Shown in pieces: positions 50,335 to 59,503 of a DNA stretch of 64,000 bases. The notes beneath the pieces were generated by a model. The model saw only the letters and a list, made by a program, of their open reading frames with translations. It ran no database searches and was not told the DNA's origin. The DNA lies in the NCBI RefSeq assembly GCF_002086155.1, contig NZ_MVHE01000024.1, positions 1 to 64,000 on the forward strand, given 5' to 3'. This DNA is from Mycobacterium angelicum. Lineage in GTDB: Bacteria; Actinomycetota; Actinomycetes; Mycobacteriales; Mycobacteriaceae. The translations under genes were made by a program, and so were the position numbers. Each line of letters begins with the position of its first letter. The first letter of the stretch is position 1.

Positions 50335-51245
50335 GCCGAACCTCCAGGCCGTCCGAACTTCTCCCGACGTCCCAAGCGGCGCAACCGAAACCACTCCAGC
50401 AGCCCCTTGGGGTCGCGGCGAGTCACGAGGAAGAACCACCCGAATCGCAGCCACTCCTGGGGCAGCAGTTTGCGCATCCCCGGCTGGGACAACAGGTAGC
50501 CACGGTTGCGGTAGGTGAAGAACCGCTTGCCGGCGTCCTCGGGGTACTGGGTGTGCATGCGCCCGCCCAGAATCGGCTTGAACTCGTCGGATCCGCAGGG
50601 GTGCAGGTAAACCGCGTCCAGGCAGGTACCGAACGGCAGGCCGGACCGGACCAGCCGGCGGTGCATCTCCACCTCGTCGCCGCGGATGAACAGCCGGGTG
50701 TCCGGGATGCCGATCACCTCGAGCGCGGACGCTGCAAACAACGCCCCATTGAACAAAGACGCGATCCCGGGTAGCAGGTCCTGTCCGGGTTCGGTGCGCA
50801 ATTCGCTTGCGCGCCTTCGCCATACCAAGCCGCGCCGCAGCGGAAACGCCAGCCGCTCCGGATCGTCCATGTTGCACACCATCGGCGACACCTCGGCCAG
50901 CCCGTGCTTGTTGGCGCACGCCAGCAGGGTCTCCAGCACACGGGTGTCCTGTGCGTGCCCGTCGTCGTCGGCAAGCCACACCCAGTCGGCGCCGTGTGCC
51001 AGCGCGAGCAGGATGCCGAGCGCGAAACCTCCTGCGCCACCGAGGTTTCGGCGCGAATTGAGGTAGATCGACGGGATGTCTTGTCCGGCAACGACATAGT
51101 GCACCCGGCTGTCGCCGGAATCGTCATTATCGATGACGATGACCTTTTCCGGCGGCACGGTTTGGGTGGTCAGCATTTCCAGCGACCGGGCGAGTTCTTC
51201 GGGGCGCCGGTGGGTGACCACGACGGCGATGACGGCGTCGCTCAC
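50331..51245 (-). CDS. glfT1: Galactofuranosyltransferase GlfT1
   Basis: 304 residues, GT2 fold. It adds the first galactofuranose residues to the rhamnosyl-GlcNAc-diphosphodecaprenyl primer. The N-terminal VVVTHRRPEELARSL, the metal-binding LADDDGHA and the GDEVEMHRRL segment are visible. Its ATG overlaps the wzt stop by four bases (ATGA), giving the coupled order wzt-glfT1-wzm. Confidence 0.95.
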   Translation of the reverse strand: MSDAVIAVVVTHRRPEELARSLEMLTTQTVPPEKVIVIDNDDSGDSRVHYVVAGQDIPSIYLNSRRNLGGAGGFALGILLALAHGADWVWLADDDGHAQDTRVLETLLACANKHGLAEVSPMVCNMDDPERLAFPLRRGLVWRRRASELRTEPGQDLLPGIASLFNGALFAASALEVIGIPDTRLFIRGDEVEMHRRLVRSGLPFGTCLDAVYLHPCGSDEFKPILGGRMHTQYPEDAGKRFFTYRNRGYLLSQPGMRKLLPQEWLRFGWFFLVTRRDPKGLLEWFRLRRLGRREKFGRPGGSA

Positions 51246-52054
51246 CGGCGCTCGTCGGAGGAAGCCTGGGTCTCGGCAAGCACTTCGCGCACATGCCGTG
51301 CGGCGTCCTCGCCCTCATAGGCCCGCACCACGTCTTCGATGCCGCCGGTGAGCCTGATCACGCCATGGTCGATCCACATCGCCGTCTTACACAGCCGGGC
51401 CAGGAATTCATTGGAATGGCTTGCGAATACCAGGATTCCGGAACGCTCGACCAGGCTTTGCAGCCGCGACTGGGCCTTCTTCAAGAAGTCGGCGTCCACC
51501 GCGCCGATGCCCTCGTCGAGCAACAGGATCTCGGGGTCGATGCTGGTGACCACGCCCATCGCCAGCCGCACCCGCATACCGGTGGAATACGTGCGCAGCG
51601 GCATCGACAGGTATTCGCCCAACTCGGTGAACTCGGCGATCTCATCCACCTTGGCCATCATCTGTTTGCGGGTCTGACCCAGGAACAGGCCGCGGATGAT
51701 GATGTTCTCGTAGCCGGAGATCTCGGGGTCCATGCCGATGCCCAGGTCGAAGACCGGCGCCACCCGGCCGGTGACCTTGGCCGAACCGCGGGTGGGTTCG
51801 TAGATGCCCGAAAGTAGCCGCAGCAGAGTCGATTTCCCGGCCCCGTTGTGCCCAACCAGGCCCACCCGGTCACCCAGGTTCAGTTCCATGGTGATGTCGC
51901 GCAGCGCCTCGATGACGATGACGTTGGAGTTGTTGCGCCCGATCGTGCCACCGGCCTTGCCCAGGACGGCCTTCTTCAGCGAACGCGACTTCGCGTCGAA
52001 GATGGGAAATTCCACCCACGCCTCGCGGGTGACGATGTGCGGGCCGGTCGACAC
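51242..52054 (-). CDS. wzt: ABC transporter ATPase Wzt (galactan export)
   Basis: 270 residues. It has Walker A GHNGAGKSTL, signature YSTGMRVRLAMG and Walker B ILLLDEGIGAVD, with an N-terminal segment typical of polysaccharide exporters. The long carbohydrate-binding C-terminal domain of O-antigen Wzt is absent, as in M. tuberculosis Rv3781 (273 residues). It powers the Wzm permease. Confidence 0.95.
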   Translation of the reverse strand: MSTGPHIVTREAWVEFPIFDAKSRSLKKAVLGKAGGTIGRNNSNVIVIEALRDITMELNLGDRVGLVGHNGAGKSTLLRLLSGIYEPTRGSAKVTGRVAPVFDLGIGMDPEISGYENIIIRGLFLGQTRKQMMAKVDEIAEFTELGEYLSMPLRTYSTGMRVRLAMGVVTSIDPEILLLDEGIGAVDADFLKKAQSRLQSLVERSGILVFASHSNEFLARLCKTAMWIDHGVIRLTGGIEDVVRAYEGEDAARHVREVLAETQASSDERR

Positions 52055-52057
52055 GGC

Positions 52058-52591
52058 TTACAGGTACTGTCCGGTGCCGTGCGGGCCGCCATGCCCCGAC
52101 GTGCCGATCCCCGGCGGCAGCGCACCCTGCCGCATCTGCTCTAGCTGGGCGCGTGCGGCCATCTGCTGGGCGAATAGTGCCGTCTGAATGCCGTGGAACA
52201 GTCCTTCCAGCCACCCGACCAATTGCGCCTGGGCGATGCGCAACTCGGCGTCCGAGGGTGCCGAGTCCTCGTTGAAGGGCAGCGTCAGCCGGTCGAGCTC
52301 CTCACGCAACTCCGGCGCGAGGCCGTCTTCGAGTTCCCGGATGCTGGTGGCGTGGATATCGCGCAGCCGGGTGCGGCTGGCCTCGTCCAGCGGTGCGGCG
52401 CGGACTTCCTCAAGCAGTTGCTTGATCATGGTGCCGATCCGCATCACCTTGGCGGGCTGTTCGACGAGATCGGTCAGCGATCGCTCGTCGGAATCGTCGT
52501 CAGCGACCGCCATGATCCGCGGATCGATGCCGCCGATGATCTCGATGCCGTCATCTGAATCGTCGCTGCCGGTACTCAACCCAGTCACCAT
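52058..52591 (-). CDS. bpa: Bacterial proteasome activator Bpa/PafE
   Basis: 177 residues, orthologue of Rv3780. An acidic N-terminus leads into the helical core (SLTDLVEQPAKVMRIGTMIKQL; LAPELREELDRLTLPFN). The protein ends GQYL, the motif that docks into the 20S proteasome and opens its gate without ATP. The ATG is immediately preceded by AAGAGG, so a GTG one codon later may also serve as start. It sits 3 nt upstream of wzt by position but has no known link to galactan. Confidence 0.95.
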   Translation of the reverse strand: MVTGLSTGSDDSDDGIEIIGGIDPRIMAVADDDSDERSLTDLVEQPAKVMRIGTMIKQLLEEVRAAPLDEASRTRLRDIHATSIRELEDGLAPELREELDRLTLPFNEDSAPSDAELRIAQAQLVGWLEGLFHGIQTALFAQQMAARAQLEQMRQGALPPGIGTSGHGGPHGTGQYL

Positions 52592-52619
52592 CCTCTTGCG
52601 TGCCTCTTAGCCGTGCCTC

Positions 52620-54590
52620 TTAGCGGCGTGTCGTCGCGCCATTCCCGCGATATTCGAAAATGCGGGCTCCGCCGTTGTCGTAAATCATCGTCCAATAGGG
52701 CGATTTCTCCAGAGAGACTAGCCCGTCGGGGACGGCGAACCCGCGGACCGTGGGGGTGCTGGTCAGGATGTAGCGGATGTTGAGCGCCTTGATCGACTCG
52801 ACGACTCGTGGATCGCTGTCGCCTTTGCGGGCGTAGGCCCAGAAGATGAACCGGTGGTAGCCCGGGCCGGCCTGGACGGGGTAGTCGTAGTGCGTCCAGA
52901 GCGGGTGCAGACCGGCCACCGCATACATCCAGGAGGTGCCGTCGGTATTGGCGTTGCCGATCATGGTGTCGCGGGCCCCGGGCAGTTTCGCCAGGTACGC
53001 CATGGCTTTGAGGTCAAGGTCGTTGACCATCACCTGGTCGTACTTGTCGCCGAACAGAAACCGGTGCCGCGGGAAGTAATGCCAATTACTGACCAGCGTG
53101 CAAACCAGCAGCAACACCGCGGTAGCCGACGCCCAGAAGCGCGCCGGCATGGGTCTGAAACGGCTGGTAAGCACCTTCGCCAGAGCAACTGCGAACACCA
53201 CGATGGCGAACAAGCCCAGCCCCGCGCCGGCGGTCAACAGCAGGGTGGTTGCCGCGGCGATGCGTCGCGGGTCTTTGTAGAAGAACTCGCCGAAGCCCCC
53301 GGCCACCACGCCGATCGGACCGCCCAGCGGGGTGCCGGCGTCGACGTTCATCACGATCAGCAGCAGCCACACCGCCAGCGGCCACCAGACCTTCTTGACC
53401 AGCAGAATGAGCCCGCCGACAACAGCCAGCGCGGTCATCGCGTACTGGACCGGGAAATCGTTGAGGTGCCGCGAATGCTGGAAGACCGCGTCGAAGAGTC
53501 CGCGCCGCTTGCTGAGGTAGGTGGGAAAGGCATGCCCGGCGATGATGTCTTCCTGCTGGGTCACGCTGAGGAACTGTGGCAACAGGATCAGCCCAGCGAT
53601 CACGGCGACACCGGCCAGGGTGAGCAGATCCGACAGCCGGTTGCGCACCGGACGCCACAGCGCTTCCAGCGCCCACCACGCCGACGTCAGGATCACCACG
53701 ATCATGCCGCCGGTGATGTGCACCGAGAACACCCCGACCAGCGCCAGCACCGCTATCGGGATGCGGTCGCGGTGCTGCAGGGTCGAGGTCATCAACGCCA
53801 TGGTCGGCACCGCGACGCCGTAGGCGGCCAGATTGGGCATCGCGGCGGTGTCGAACTCGACATAGGGCACCGCGGTGAACGACGCCGAGAGTGCCGCCGC
53901 CGTTGCCGCCGCGCCCGCGGTGCGCCATTCGGTGGTGTGGGAGCGCAAGACGCGCCAGGTCAGCACCGCCGCGCTGACCGGAAACAACCAGATCGCCGCG
54001 GCCAGCGAGGTCAGGGTGTATCCGGTGGTCGCGGCGGCCCCGGTCAGCTGGCACAGCACCGCGGCCAGGGCGTGAAACACCGACGGGTAGTAGAGCAACG
54101 CGTGGGTCTCCACGTTGCGCAGCTCGCCCATGTGGGTCGACGACGCCTGGCCGGTGTCGAGGATCCAGCGCACCTCGTTGGCGTGCCAGACCGCGTCCCA
54201 GGTGCTGGGGACGGATTGCCAGTGTGAGATGCCGCTGAAGGCCGCCCAGCCGATGAGCACGACGCCGAGCAGCACCCCGGCCGCCACGGTCAATCCGGCC
54301 CAGGGGCTGACGGCGCGAGCCTCGGCTTCGGTGTCGCGGTAGCGGGCGAGTAATAGCTGCAAACCCGTTGCTATTAAGCAAACGATCGCGAGGGCGGCCA
54401 GCGCCGTCCATCCGTTCCAGGGGATGCCGAGCGCACCGTAGGGGATGATCGCCAAGGCCACGACGCCGTAGGTCAGCGGAGGTCCCGCTGCGATGGCGAT
54501 CGGCCAACTCACCTGCGCGATTCGCGCGACGATGGCTCCCGGTGCGATCAGCAAAATCAATGCGATCAGCGTTCCGAACAACAAGCTCAC
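52620..54590 (-). CDS. Polytopic GT-C-like glycosyltransferase (Rv3779-like)
   Basis: 656 residues from a GTG, with about 13 membrane helices and a C-terminal soluble tail. The first loop carries HWQSVPSTWDAVWHANEVRW, the expected place of GT-C acidic residues. The M. tuberculosis orthologue has been linked to polyprenyl-phosphomannose synthesis and mannoside formation. It leads the - strand group with bpa and the galactan genes and is divergent from the aminotransferase gene across about 140 bp. Confidence 0.85.
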   Translation of the reverse strand: MSLLFGTLIALILLIAPGAIVARIAQVSWPIAIAAGPPLTYGVVALAIIPYGALGIPWNGWTALAALAIVCLIATGLQLLLARYRDTEAEARAVSPWAGLTVAAGVLLGVVLIGWAAFSGISHWQSVPSTWDAVWHANEVRWILDTGQASSTHMGELRNVETHALLYYPSVFHALAAVLCQLTGAAATTGYTLTSLAAAIWLFPVSAAVLTWRVLRSHTTEWRTAGAAATAAALSASFTAVPYVEFDTAAMPNLAAYGVAVPTMALMTSTLQHRDRIPIAVLALVGVFSVHITGGMIVVILTSAWWALEALWRPVRNRLSDLLTLAGVAVIAGLILLPQFLSVTQQEDIIAGHAFPTYLSKRRGLFDAVFQHSRHLNDFPVQYAMTALAVVGGLILLVKKVWWPLAVWLLLIVMNVDAGTPLGGPIGVVAGGFGEFFYKDPRRIAAATTLLLTAGAGLGLFAIVVFAVALAKVLTSRFRPMPARFWASATAVLLLVCTLVSNWHYFPRHRFLFGDKYDQVMVNDLDLKAMAYLAKLPGARDTMIGNANTDGTSWMYAVAGLHPLWTHYDYPVQAGPGYHRFIFWAYARKGDSDPRVVESIKALNIRYILTSTPTVRGFAVPDGLVSLEKSPYWTMIYDNGGARIFEYRGNGATTRR

Positions 54591-54732
54591 TCGACTAGTA
54601 TGGCTGGCCGGGTGGCCTGGCTCGCGAAGCCCAAGTGGCTGGAGCGTCTGACGCAGCCTGGGACACCCGCTACAACCGTCCTATAACTGTCACCAAATTT
54701 GCGGAAATAGCGAGAGCTCTAAGGTGGCTGGC

Positions 54733-55929
54733 ATGGCCTACGACGTCGCCCGGGTGCGAGGACTGCACCCGTCGCTGGGTGACGGATGGGTGCACTTCGA
54801 TGCGCCGGCCGGCATGTTGATTCCCGATTCGGTCGCCACCACCGTGTCGACCGCCTTCCGTCGGTCGGGCGCCAGCACGGTCGGTGCGCACCCGTCGGCG
54901 CGGCGCAGCGCGGCGGTGCTGGACGCGGCCCGCGAGGCGGTCGCCGATCTGGTCAACGCGGACCCGCGCGGCGTGGTGCTGGGTGCCGATCGTGCGGTGT
55001 TGCTGGCGTCGTTGGCCGAAGCGTCCTCCTCGCGTGCCGGCCTGGGGTACGAGGTGATCGTCAGCCGCCTCGACGACGAAGCCAACATCGCCCCGTGGCT
55101 GCGCGCGGCGCACCGCTACGGCGCCAAGGTCAAGTGGGCCGAGGTCGACATCGAAACCGGTGACCTGCCGACCTGGCAGTGGGAAAGTCTGATCGGTAAG
55201 TCGACCCGGCTGGTTGCCGTCGCGTCCGCATCCGGAACGCTGGGCGCGGTCACCGATCTGCGGGCGATGACCAAACTGGTGCACGACGTGGGCGGGCTGG
55301 TGGTGGTCGACCATTCCGCCGCCGCGCCTTACCGCCTGATCGACATCAAGGAAACCGACGCCGACGTGGTGGCGGTGAACGCGGTCGGGTGGGGCGGACC
55401 GCCCATCGGGGCGATGGTGTTCCGCGATCCGACACTGATGAATTCCTTCGCCTCGGTCTCGACCAACCCCTATGCCACCGGGCCGGCGCGCCTCGAGGTT
55501 GGCGTGCACCAGTTCGGTCTGCTGGCCGGAGTGGTTGCCAGTATCGAATACCTTGCATCGCTCGATGAGTCGGCGCGCGGCAGCCGGCGCGAACGGCTGT
55601 CGGTATCGATGCACTCCGCCGGCGCGTACTTGAACCGGATCTTCGACTATCTGATGGCGTCGCTGCGATCGTTGCCGTTGGTGATTCTGCTCGGCCGGCC
55701 CGAGGCGCGTATCCCGGTGGTCAGCTTTGCCGTCCAAGAGGTGCCCGCCGACCGGGTGGTACAGCGATTGGCGGACAACGGAATTCTGGCCATCGCCAAC
55801 GCCAGCTCACGGGTGCTCGATGTGCTGGGCGTCAACGACATCGGCGGAGCGGTGACGGTTGGGCTGGCGCACTATTCGACGATGGCCGAAGTCGACCAGT
55901 TGGTGCGCGCGCTGGCGTCCTTGGGCTAG
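54733..55929 (+). CDS. Class V aminotransferase / cysteine desulfurase-like (Rv3778c-like)
   Basis: 398 residues from ATG 54733, with AAGG about nine bases upstream; a GTG at 54724 is possible. PLP-fold features are [13 protein letters not shown], the [13 protein letters not shown] segment and a [11 protein letters not shown] aspartate. In the position of the PLP lysine the sequence reads [16 protein letters not shown], with no lysine visible, so true desulfurase activity is doubtful. The stop overlaps the convergent quinone oxidoreductase by four bases. Confidence 0.85.
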   Translation: MAYDVARVRGLHPSLGDGWVHFDAPAGMLIPDSVATTVSTAFRRSGASTVGAHPSARRSAAVLDAAREAVADLVNADPRGVVLGADRAVLLASLAEASSSRAGLGYEVIVSRLDDEANIAPWLRAAHRYGAKVKWAEVDIETGDLPTWQWESLIGKSTRLVAVASASGTLGAVTDLRAMTKLVHDVGGLVVVDHSAAAPYRLIDIKETDADVVAVNAVGWGGPPIGAMVFRDPTLMNSFASVSTNPYATGPARLEVGVHQFGLLAGVVASIEYLASLDESARGSRRERLSVSMHSAGAYLNRIFDYLMASLRSLPLVILLGRPEARIPVVSFAVQEVPADRVVQRLADNGILAIANASSRVLDVLGVNDIGGAVTVGLAHYSTMAEVDQLVRALASLG

Positions 55930-56912
55930 ACGGTAAGCAGGATCTTTCCGAAGCTGGTGCCCGACACCATGATTCGATGTGCCTCCGATGCGTCTTGGAT
56001 GGGCAGCCGGGTGCCGATCACCGGGCGCACCCGGTCCGCGGCGATCATCGGCCATACCGAGGCCGTAACCGCTTGGGCGATAGCGGTTTTGCTGTTCGGG
56101 CCGCTCACCGGCCTGGCTCTCAGTGTGGTGCCGATTACCCCCGCTCGTTTGGCCATTAGCTTGCCGAGATTCAGCTCGGCCTTGACCCCGCCCTGCATGC
56201 CGATGATGACTAGCTGCCCGTCGCTGGCCAGTGCGTCGATATTGCGGTCCAGATAGGCAGCGCCCATGATGTCGAGGATCACGTCGGCGCCGGCGCCGCC
56301 GGTCTCCTCCTTGAGGCGGGCGACGAAGTCCTCGTCCCGGTAGGAGATGGTGATCTGGGCGCCGAGCTGGCGGCAGAGCTCCAGTTTCTCCGGTGATCCG
56401 GCGGTGACCGCCACCCGCGCCCCAAGCGCGCGGGCCACCTGGATTGCGTGGCTGCCGATGCCGCTGGCGCCGCCGTGGATCAGCAGCAGCTGGCCCGGCG
56501 CCAGGTGCGCGGTCATCACCAGGTTCGACCACACCGTGCAGGCGACTTCGGGTAGAGCGGCCGAGTCGAGCAGGTGGACCGTCGGCGGAACGGGCATCAC
56601 CTGACCGGCCGGGACGGCGACGTATTCGGCGTAGCCGCCCCCGGTCAGTAAGGCGCAAACCTCTTGTCCCGCAGCCCATTCCGTGACGCCGGGGCCGACG
56701 TCGGCGACGGTGCCGCTGACCTCCATGCCGATGATTTCGCTGGCGCCCGGCGGGGGTGGATACTTGCCGGCGGCTTGCAGCACGTCGGCGCGGTTGACGC
56801 CGGCGGCGGCCACTTTTACGAGTACCTCACCGGGTCCGGCGGTGACGTCGGGGACTTCCTGCCAGACCAGCTGTTCGGGGGATTCGGCGACGATGGCGCG
56901 CATGAGCGCCAC
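55926..56912 (-). CDS. NADPH:quinone oxidoreductase, MDR family (Rv3777-like)
   Basis: 328 residues of the zinc-free medium-chain reductase type. The catalytic N-terminal fold has [31 protein letters not shown], and the Rossmann domain has [25 protein letters not shown]. It starts at GTG with an ATG three codons later (56903). Members reduce quinones or enones with NADPH. It is tail to tail with the aminotransferase gene. Confidence 0.92.
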   Translation of the reverse strand: MALMRAIVAESPEQLVWQEVPDVTAGPGEVLVKVAAAGVNRADVLQAAGKYPPPPGASEIIGMEVSGTVADVGPGVTEWAAGQEVCALLTGGGYAEYVAVPAGQVMPVPPTVHLLDSAALPEVACTVWSNLVMTAHLAPGQLLLIHGGASGIGSHAIQVARALGARVAVTAGSPEKLELCRQLGAQITISYRDEDFVARLKEETGGAGADVILDIMGAAYLDRNIDALASDGQLVIIGMQGGVKAELNLGKLMAKRAGVIGTTLRARPVSGPNSKTAIAQAVTASVWPMIAADRVRPVIGTRLPIQDASEAHRIMVSGTSFGKILLTV

Positions 56913-57033
56913 GCTAGCCGAGCAAGGAGATCACCGCCGGACATCCACCAGACATCAACAATTCACTATGCATACATTGTGCCTAATTTATAGTTCGTTG
57001 CGTGTGTAATTGGTGTCGCCGGTGACGCAGCAA
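56913..57033 (+). promoter_or_regulatory. A/T-rich upstream region of PPE gene
   Basis: About 120 bp between the divergent quinone oxidoreductase and PPE starts. The part 56955-57000 is clearly richer in A and T than its surroundings, with CTAATTTATAG that could supply a -10 element for the PPE gene. No firm -35 is seen. Confidence 0.3.
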
Positions 57034-58122
57034 ATGCTCCTTGAGTGTCAGTCTTTTTCATCGCATCTTTGGGTCGCCTCCCCGCCGGAGGTGCATTCGG
57101 CGTTGCTGAATGCCGGTCCCGGTGCGGGATCCCTGTTGGCGGGCGCAGCGGCGTGGACGGCGCTGAGTGTCGAATACACCGCGGCGGCCGAAGAACTCAC
57201 AGCTGTGCTGGCCGGCGTGCAGGCCGGGGCGTGGCAGGGCTTCAGCTCAGACAGCTATGCGGCCGCGCACCTGCCGTATGTGGCGTGGTTGGCCGAGACC
57301 AGCGCCGACAATGCGCAGATCGCCGCACAGCATGAGGCGGCGGCAGCAGCCTACGAAGGTGCGCTGGCGGCCATGCCCACCTCAGGTGAGCTAGCCGCTA
57401 ACCACCTCGTTCACGGTGTGCTGGTGGCGACGAATTTCTTCGGGATCAACACGATCCCCATCGCGCTCAATGAGATTGACTATGGGCGAATGTGGATTCA
57501 GGCCGCGACCGCGATGAGTATTTATGAGGCGACCGCGGGTGCGGCGGTGGCGTCGGTGCCGCCGGCCACGCCGGCGCCCCCATTGGTCAAGCCCGGCGTC
57601 AGCCGGGCCGGTTACACCGCGGCTGAGATCGGCGCTCTCGCCGAGGCCGGCCACGCCTTGCGCATTGACTGGATCCTGCTCGAGCACTTGCTGTTCATCT
57701 GGAATGTGTGGTCGGTGTTCTTTGACGCCGACACATGGGGACTGCACGAGTCGGTGATGTTCGTGGTGCATCCCGTTTTCGAACTGATCAACAAGATCAG
57801 TGCCTTTGTCGATGATCCCTTCGGCACCCTGACTCAATGGAGTCCGGCGGTGTATGCGTTCGGCCTCAGGCTCTTTCAGCAATGGCCGATGTTGGGAGCC
57901 GCCTTGGTAAATCCCAGCGCTACGTTGAACTCACTGCCATTCGCGTTGCCGGAAAACGTCGTTGACGCCATCAGCTCCGCGACGAGTGTGGGCATTCCGT
58001 CGGTGGGCGTGTTGGGGTCCGGCGAATCCGGTGCCGTCGCGGGGCCGCGCGGGTTTGCCACGCTGCGCGCCGAGGAATTCGGCGGTAGTCTCCCGGCGCC
58101 GATGCTGCCGACCTCGTGGTAA
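57034..58122 (+). CDS. PPE family protein
   Basis: 362 residues from ATG 57034; TTG or GTG starts at 57010-57022 are also open. The core of the PPE domain is clear: [18 protein letters not shown], the AAWTALS helix, [37 protein letters not shown]. The C-terminus ends [24 protein letters not shown]. The usual short start before WVASPPEV is replaced by an unusual CQSFSSHL stretch, so the start is uncertain. It is not an SVP or MPTR type. Confidence 0.85.
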   Translation: MLLECQSFSSHLWVASPPEVHSALLNAGPGAGSLLAGAAAWTALSVEYTAAAEELTAVLAGVQAGAWQGFSSDSYAAAHLPYVAWLAETSADNAQIAAQHEAAAAAYEGALAAMPTSGELAANHLVHGVLVATNFFGINTIPIALNEIDYGRMWIQAATAMSIYEATAGAAVASVPPATPAPPLVKPGVSRAGYTAAEIGALAEAGHALRIDWILLEHLLFIWNVWSVFFDADTWGLHESVMFVVHPVFELINKISAFVDDPFGTLTQWSPAVYAFGLRLFQQWPMLGAALVNPSATLNSLPFALPENVVDAISSATSVGIPSVGVLGSGESGAVAGPRGFATLRAEEFGGSLPAPMLPTSW

Positions 58123-58190
58123 CCGCCAGATGTGATCGATGCGATGCCATCGGTGCGACTCTGCGAGCCCGGCCCGTTACCCTTATCGGC

Positions 58191-58278
58191 GGTGGCGTGG
58201 CAGAGCGGCCTAATGCACTCGCCTTGAAAGCGAGAGACGGCTAAAACCGTCCGGGGGTTCAAATCCCTCCGCCACCGC
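58191..58278 (+). tRNA. tRNA-Ser (anticodon TGA)
   Basis: The acceptor stem GGTGGCG (58191-58197) pairs with CGCCACC (58271-58277), with a G discriminator. The anticodon loop is CTTGAAA, giving TGA. A long variable arm (GACGG..CCGTC) is typical of serine tRNAs, and the T loop is TTCAAAT. The CCA end is not encoded. Confidence 0.96.
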
Positions 58279-58290
58279 CCATTTCGTCTC

Positions 58291-58352
58291 GCGAGCGTGC
58301 GTGTCTGCACGCAGACACGCCGCCGCAGCTGGCATTCTGCGCACGCTCGCGG
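58291..58352. repeat. Nested palindrome between tRNA-Ser and baeRF gene
   Basis: Outer arms CGCGAGCGTGCG (58291-58302) and CGCACGCTCGCG (58341-58352) are perfectly complementary. They enclose an inner hairpin, GCGTGTCTGC (58300-58309) with GCAGACACGC (58312-58321), with a 2-nt loop. It lies between two convergent transcription units and may act as a bidirectional terminator or be a dispersed palindromic repeat. Confidence 0.75.
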
Positions 58353-58360
58353 CCCAGAAA

Positions 58361-59464
58361 TTAGAGGCTGGGCGCGTACCGCAACACCGCGCCGATGCCG
58401 TCGGCCGGTGCGATCCGCTCGTCCGTGCGTACCAGTGCCGCCCCAACAGATATCGCGAACAGCGGCAACGCCTCGTCGGCGCGCAACGTCCTGGCGGGAG
58501 CTGCGCCCTGCTCGGAGAGCACGTCGGCGTTGGGGGCCACGGTGGTCAGGTCTTCGTCGGCGACCACGGTGGCATCCCCGATATCGCCGACGATCAAAGT
58601 GTCGACCGCGCCCTGGCGCAGCGCCGAACAAACGGCGCCCAAACCCTCTGCGGCCCGCCCACTTTGGCGGCCGATCTCAGCGCCGAAGCGCCCCGCAGCA
58701 TCGTCGATGGCGTTGAGACGGCGCCGCTGGAACCACATTTCGATGGCCTGCTGCACTTCGGTGAAGTCGTGCCCACTGTGTCGCGCGCCCACCTGGAGCG
58801 GCGCCGCTTTGACCAGCACCCGCTCCGGTAGCTCGGCCAGCAGATCGGACCGTGAGCGCACCTCGCCCACCACGAAAACCGCGTCGGTCCGGTTGCCGTC
58901 GACCAACTCGGCGACGCGCTCGGCGACCGCGCGCACGTTCTTGCGGCCGGCCTCTTCGGTACGCGGCTGCGGGTCGCCGTAGCCCGCCGTCTCGGCTCCG
59001 GAAGCCTTGTGTACGGGGTAGCCACCGCCGTCGACCGTTTCGGTGCGGAAGGCCCCGTCGATGTGGACGGTGATGTCGGCGCCGGTGTGGTCGACCACCA
59101 CCAACAGATAGTCGGGCGTCTCAAAACCGTGCTCGACGATCGGGACGATGTAGGGCAGCTCGGAGACCCGGACCACCGTCGTCGCGGTGGGACGCAGTAG
59201 GTGCTCGTTGACCACCACACCGTCGGCACCGGCGACCACCGCGCGCCCGCTCCAGCCGATCGGCGGTCGTAAATCCAGCACGGCGCGCTCGATATCGGCG
59301 GTCACCGACTCGTTGACACCCTCGCGCTCGAGTTGCTCGCGCAATGCCCGCCATTTGAGGTCGAGCTGCTCGGCGGCGTCATGTGTGTTGTGTGAGTCCT
59401 CGAAGTACACCGACACGAAGGGTCCAGGCGTCTCCAACAAATTGCGGAAGCGTTCGGAATCCAT
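58361..59464 (-). CDS. baeRF-family (eRF1-like, Rv2629-like) protein
   Basis: 367 residues from ATG 59464. It resembles Rv2629 along its length: GPFVSVYFEDSHNTHDA at the start, LVVVDHTGADITVHIDG, EEAGRKNVRAVAERVAELV, VFVVGEVRSRSDLLAELPERV, GAVDTLIVGDIGDATVV and the end ADGIGAVLRY. The family is related to archaeal/eukaryotic release factor domains and is thought to act at ribosomes under stress; the function is not settled. It follows lipE by 39 nt on the same strand. Confidence 0.88.
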   Translation of the reverse strand: MDSERFRNLLETPGPFVSVYFEDSHNTHDAAEQLDLKWRALREQLEREGVNESVTADIERAVLDLRPPIGWSGRAVVAGADGVVVNEHLLRPTATTVVRVSELPYIVPIVEHGFETPDYLLVVVDHTGADITVHIDGAFRTETVDGGGYPVHKASGAETAGYGDPQPRTEEAGRKNVRAVAERVAELVDGNRTDAVFVVGEVRSRSDLLAELPERVLVKAAPLQVGARHSGHDFTEVQQAIEMWFQRRRLNAIDDAAGRFGAEIGRQSGRAAEGLGAVCSALRQGAVDTLIVGDIGDATVVADEDLTTVAPNADVLSEQGAAPARTLRADEALPLFAISVGAALVRTDERIAPADGIGAVLRYAPSL

Positions 59465-59503
59465 GGCGAATTGGGTTCCCACCCAAGCGAGGCACAAACG
59501 CGT

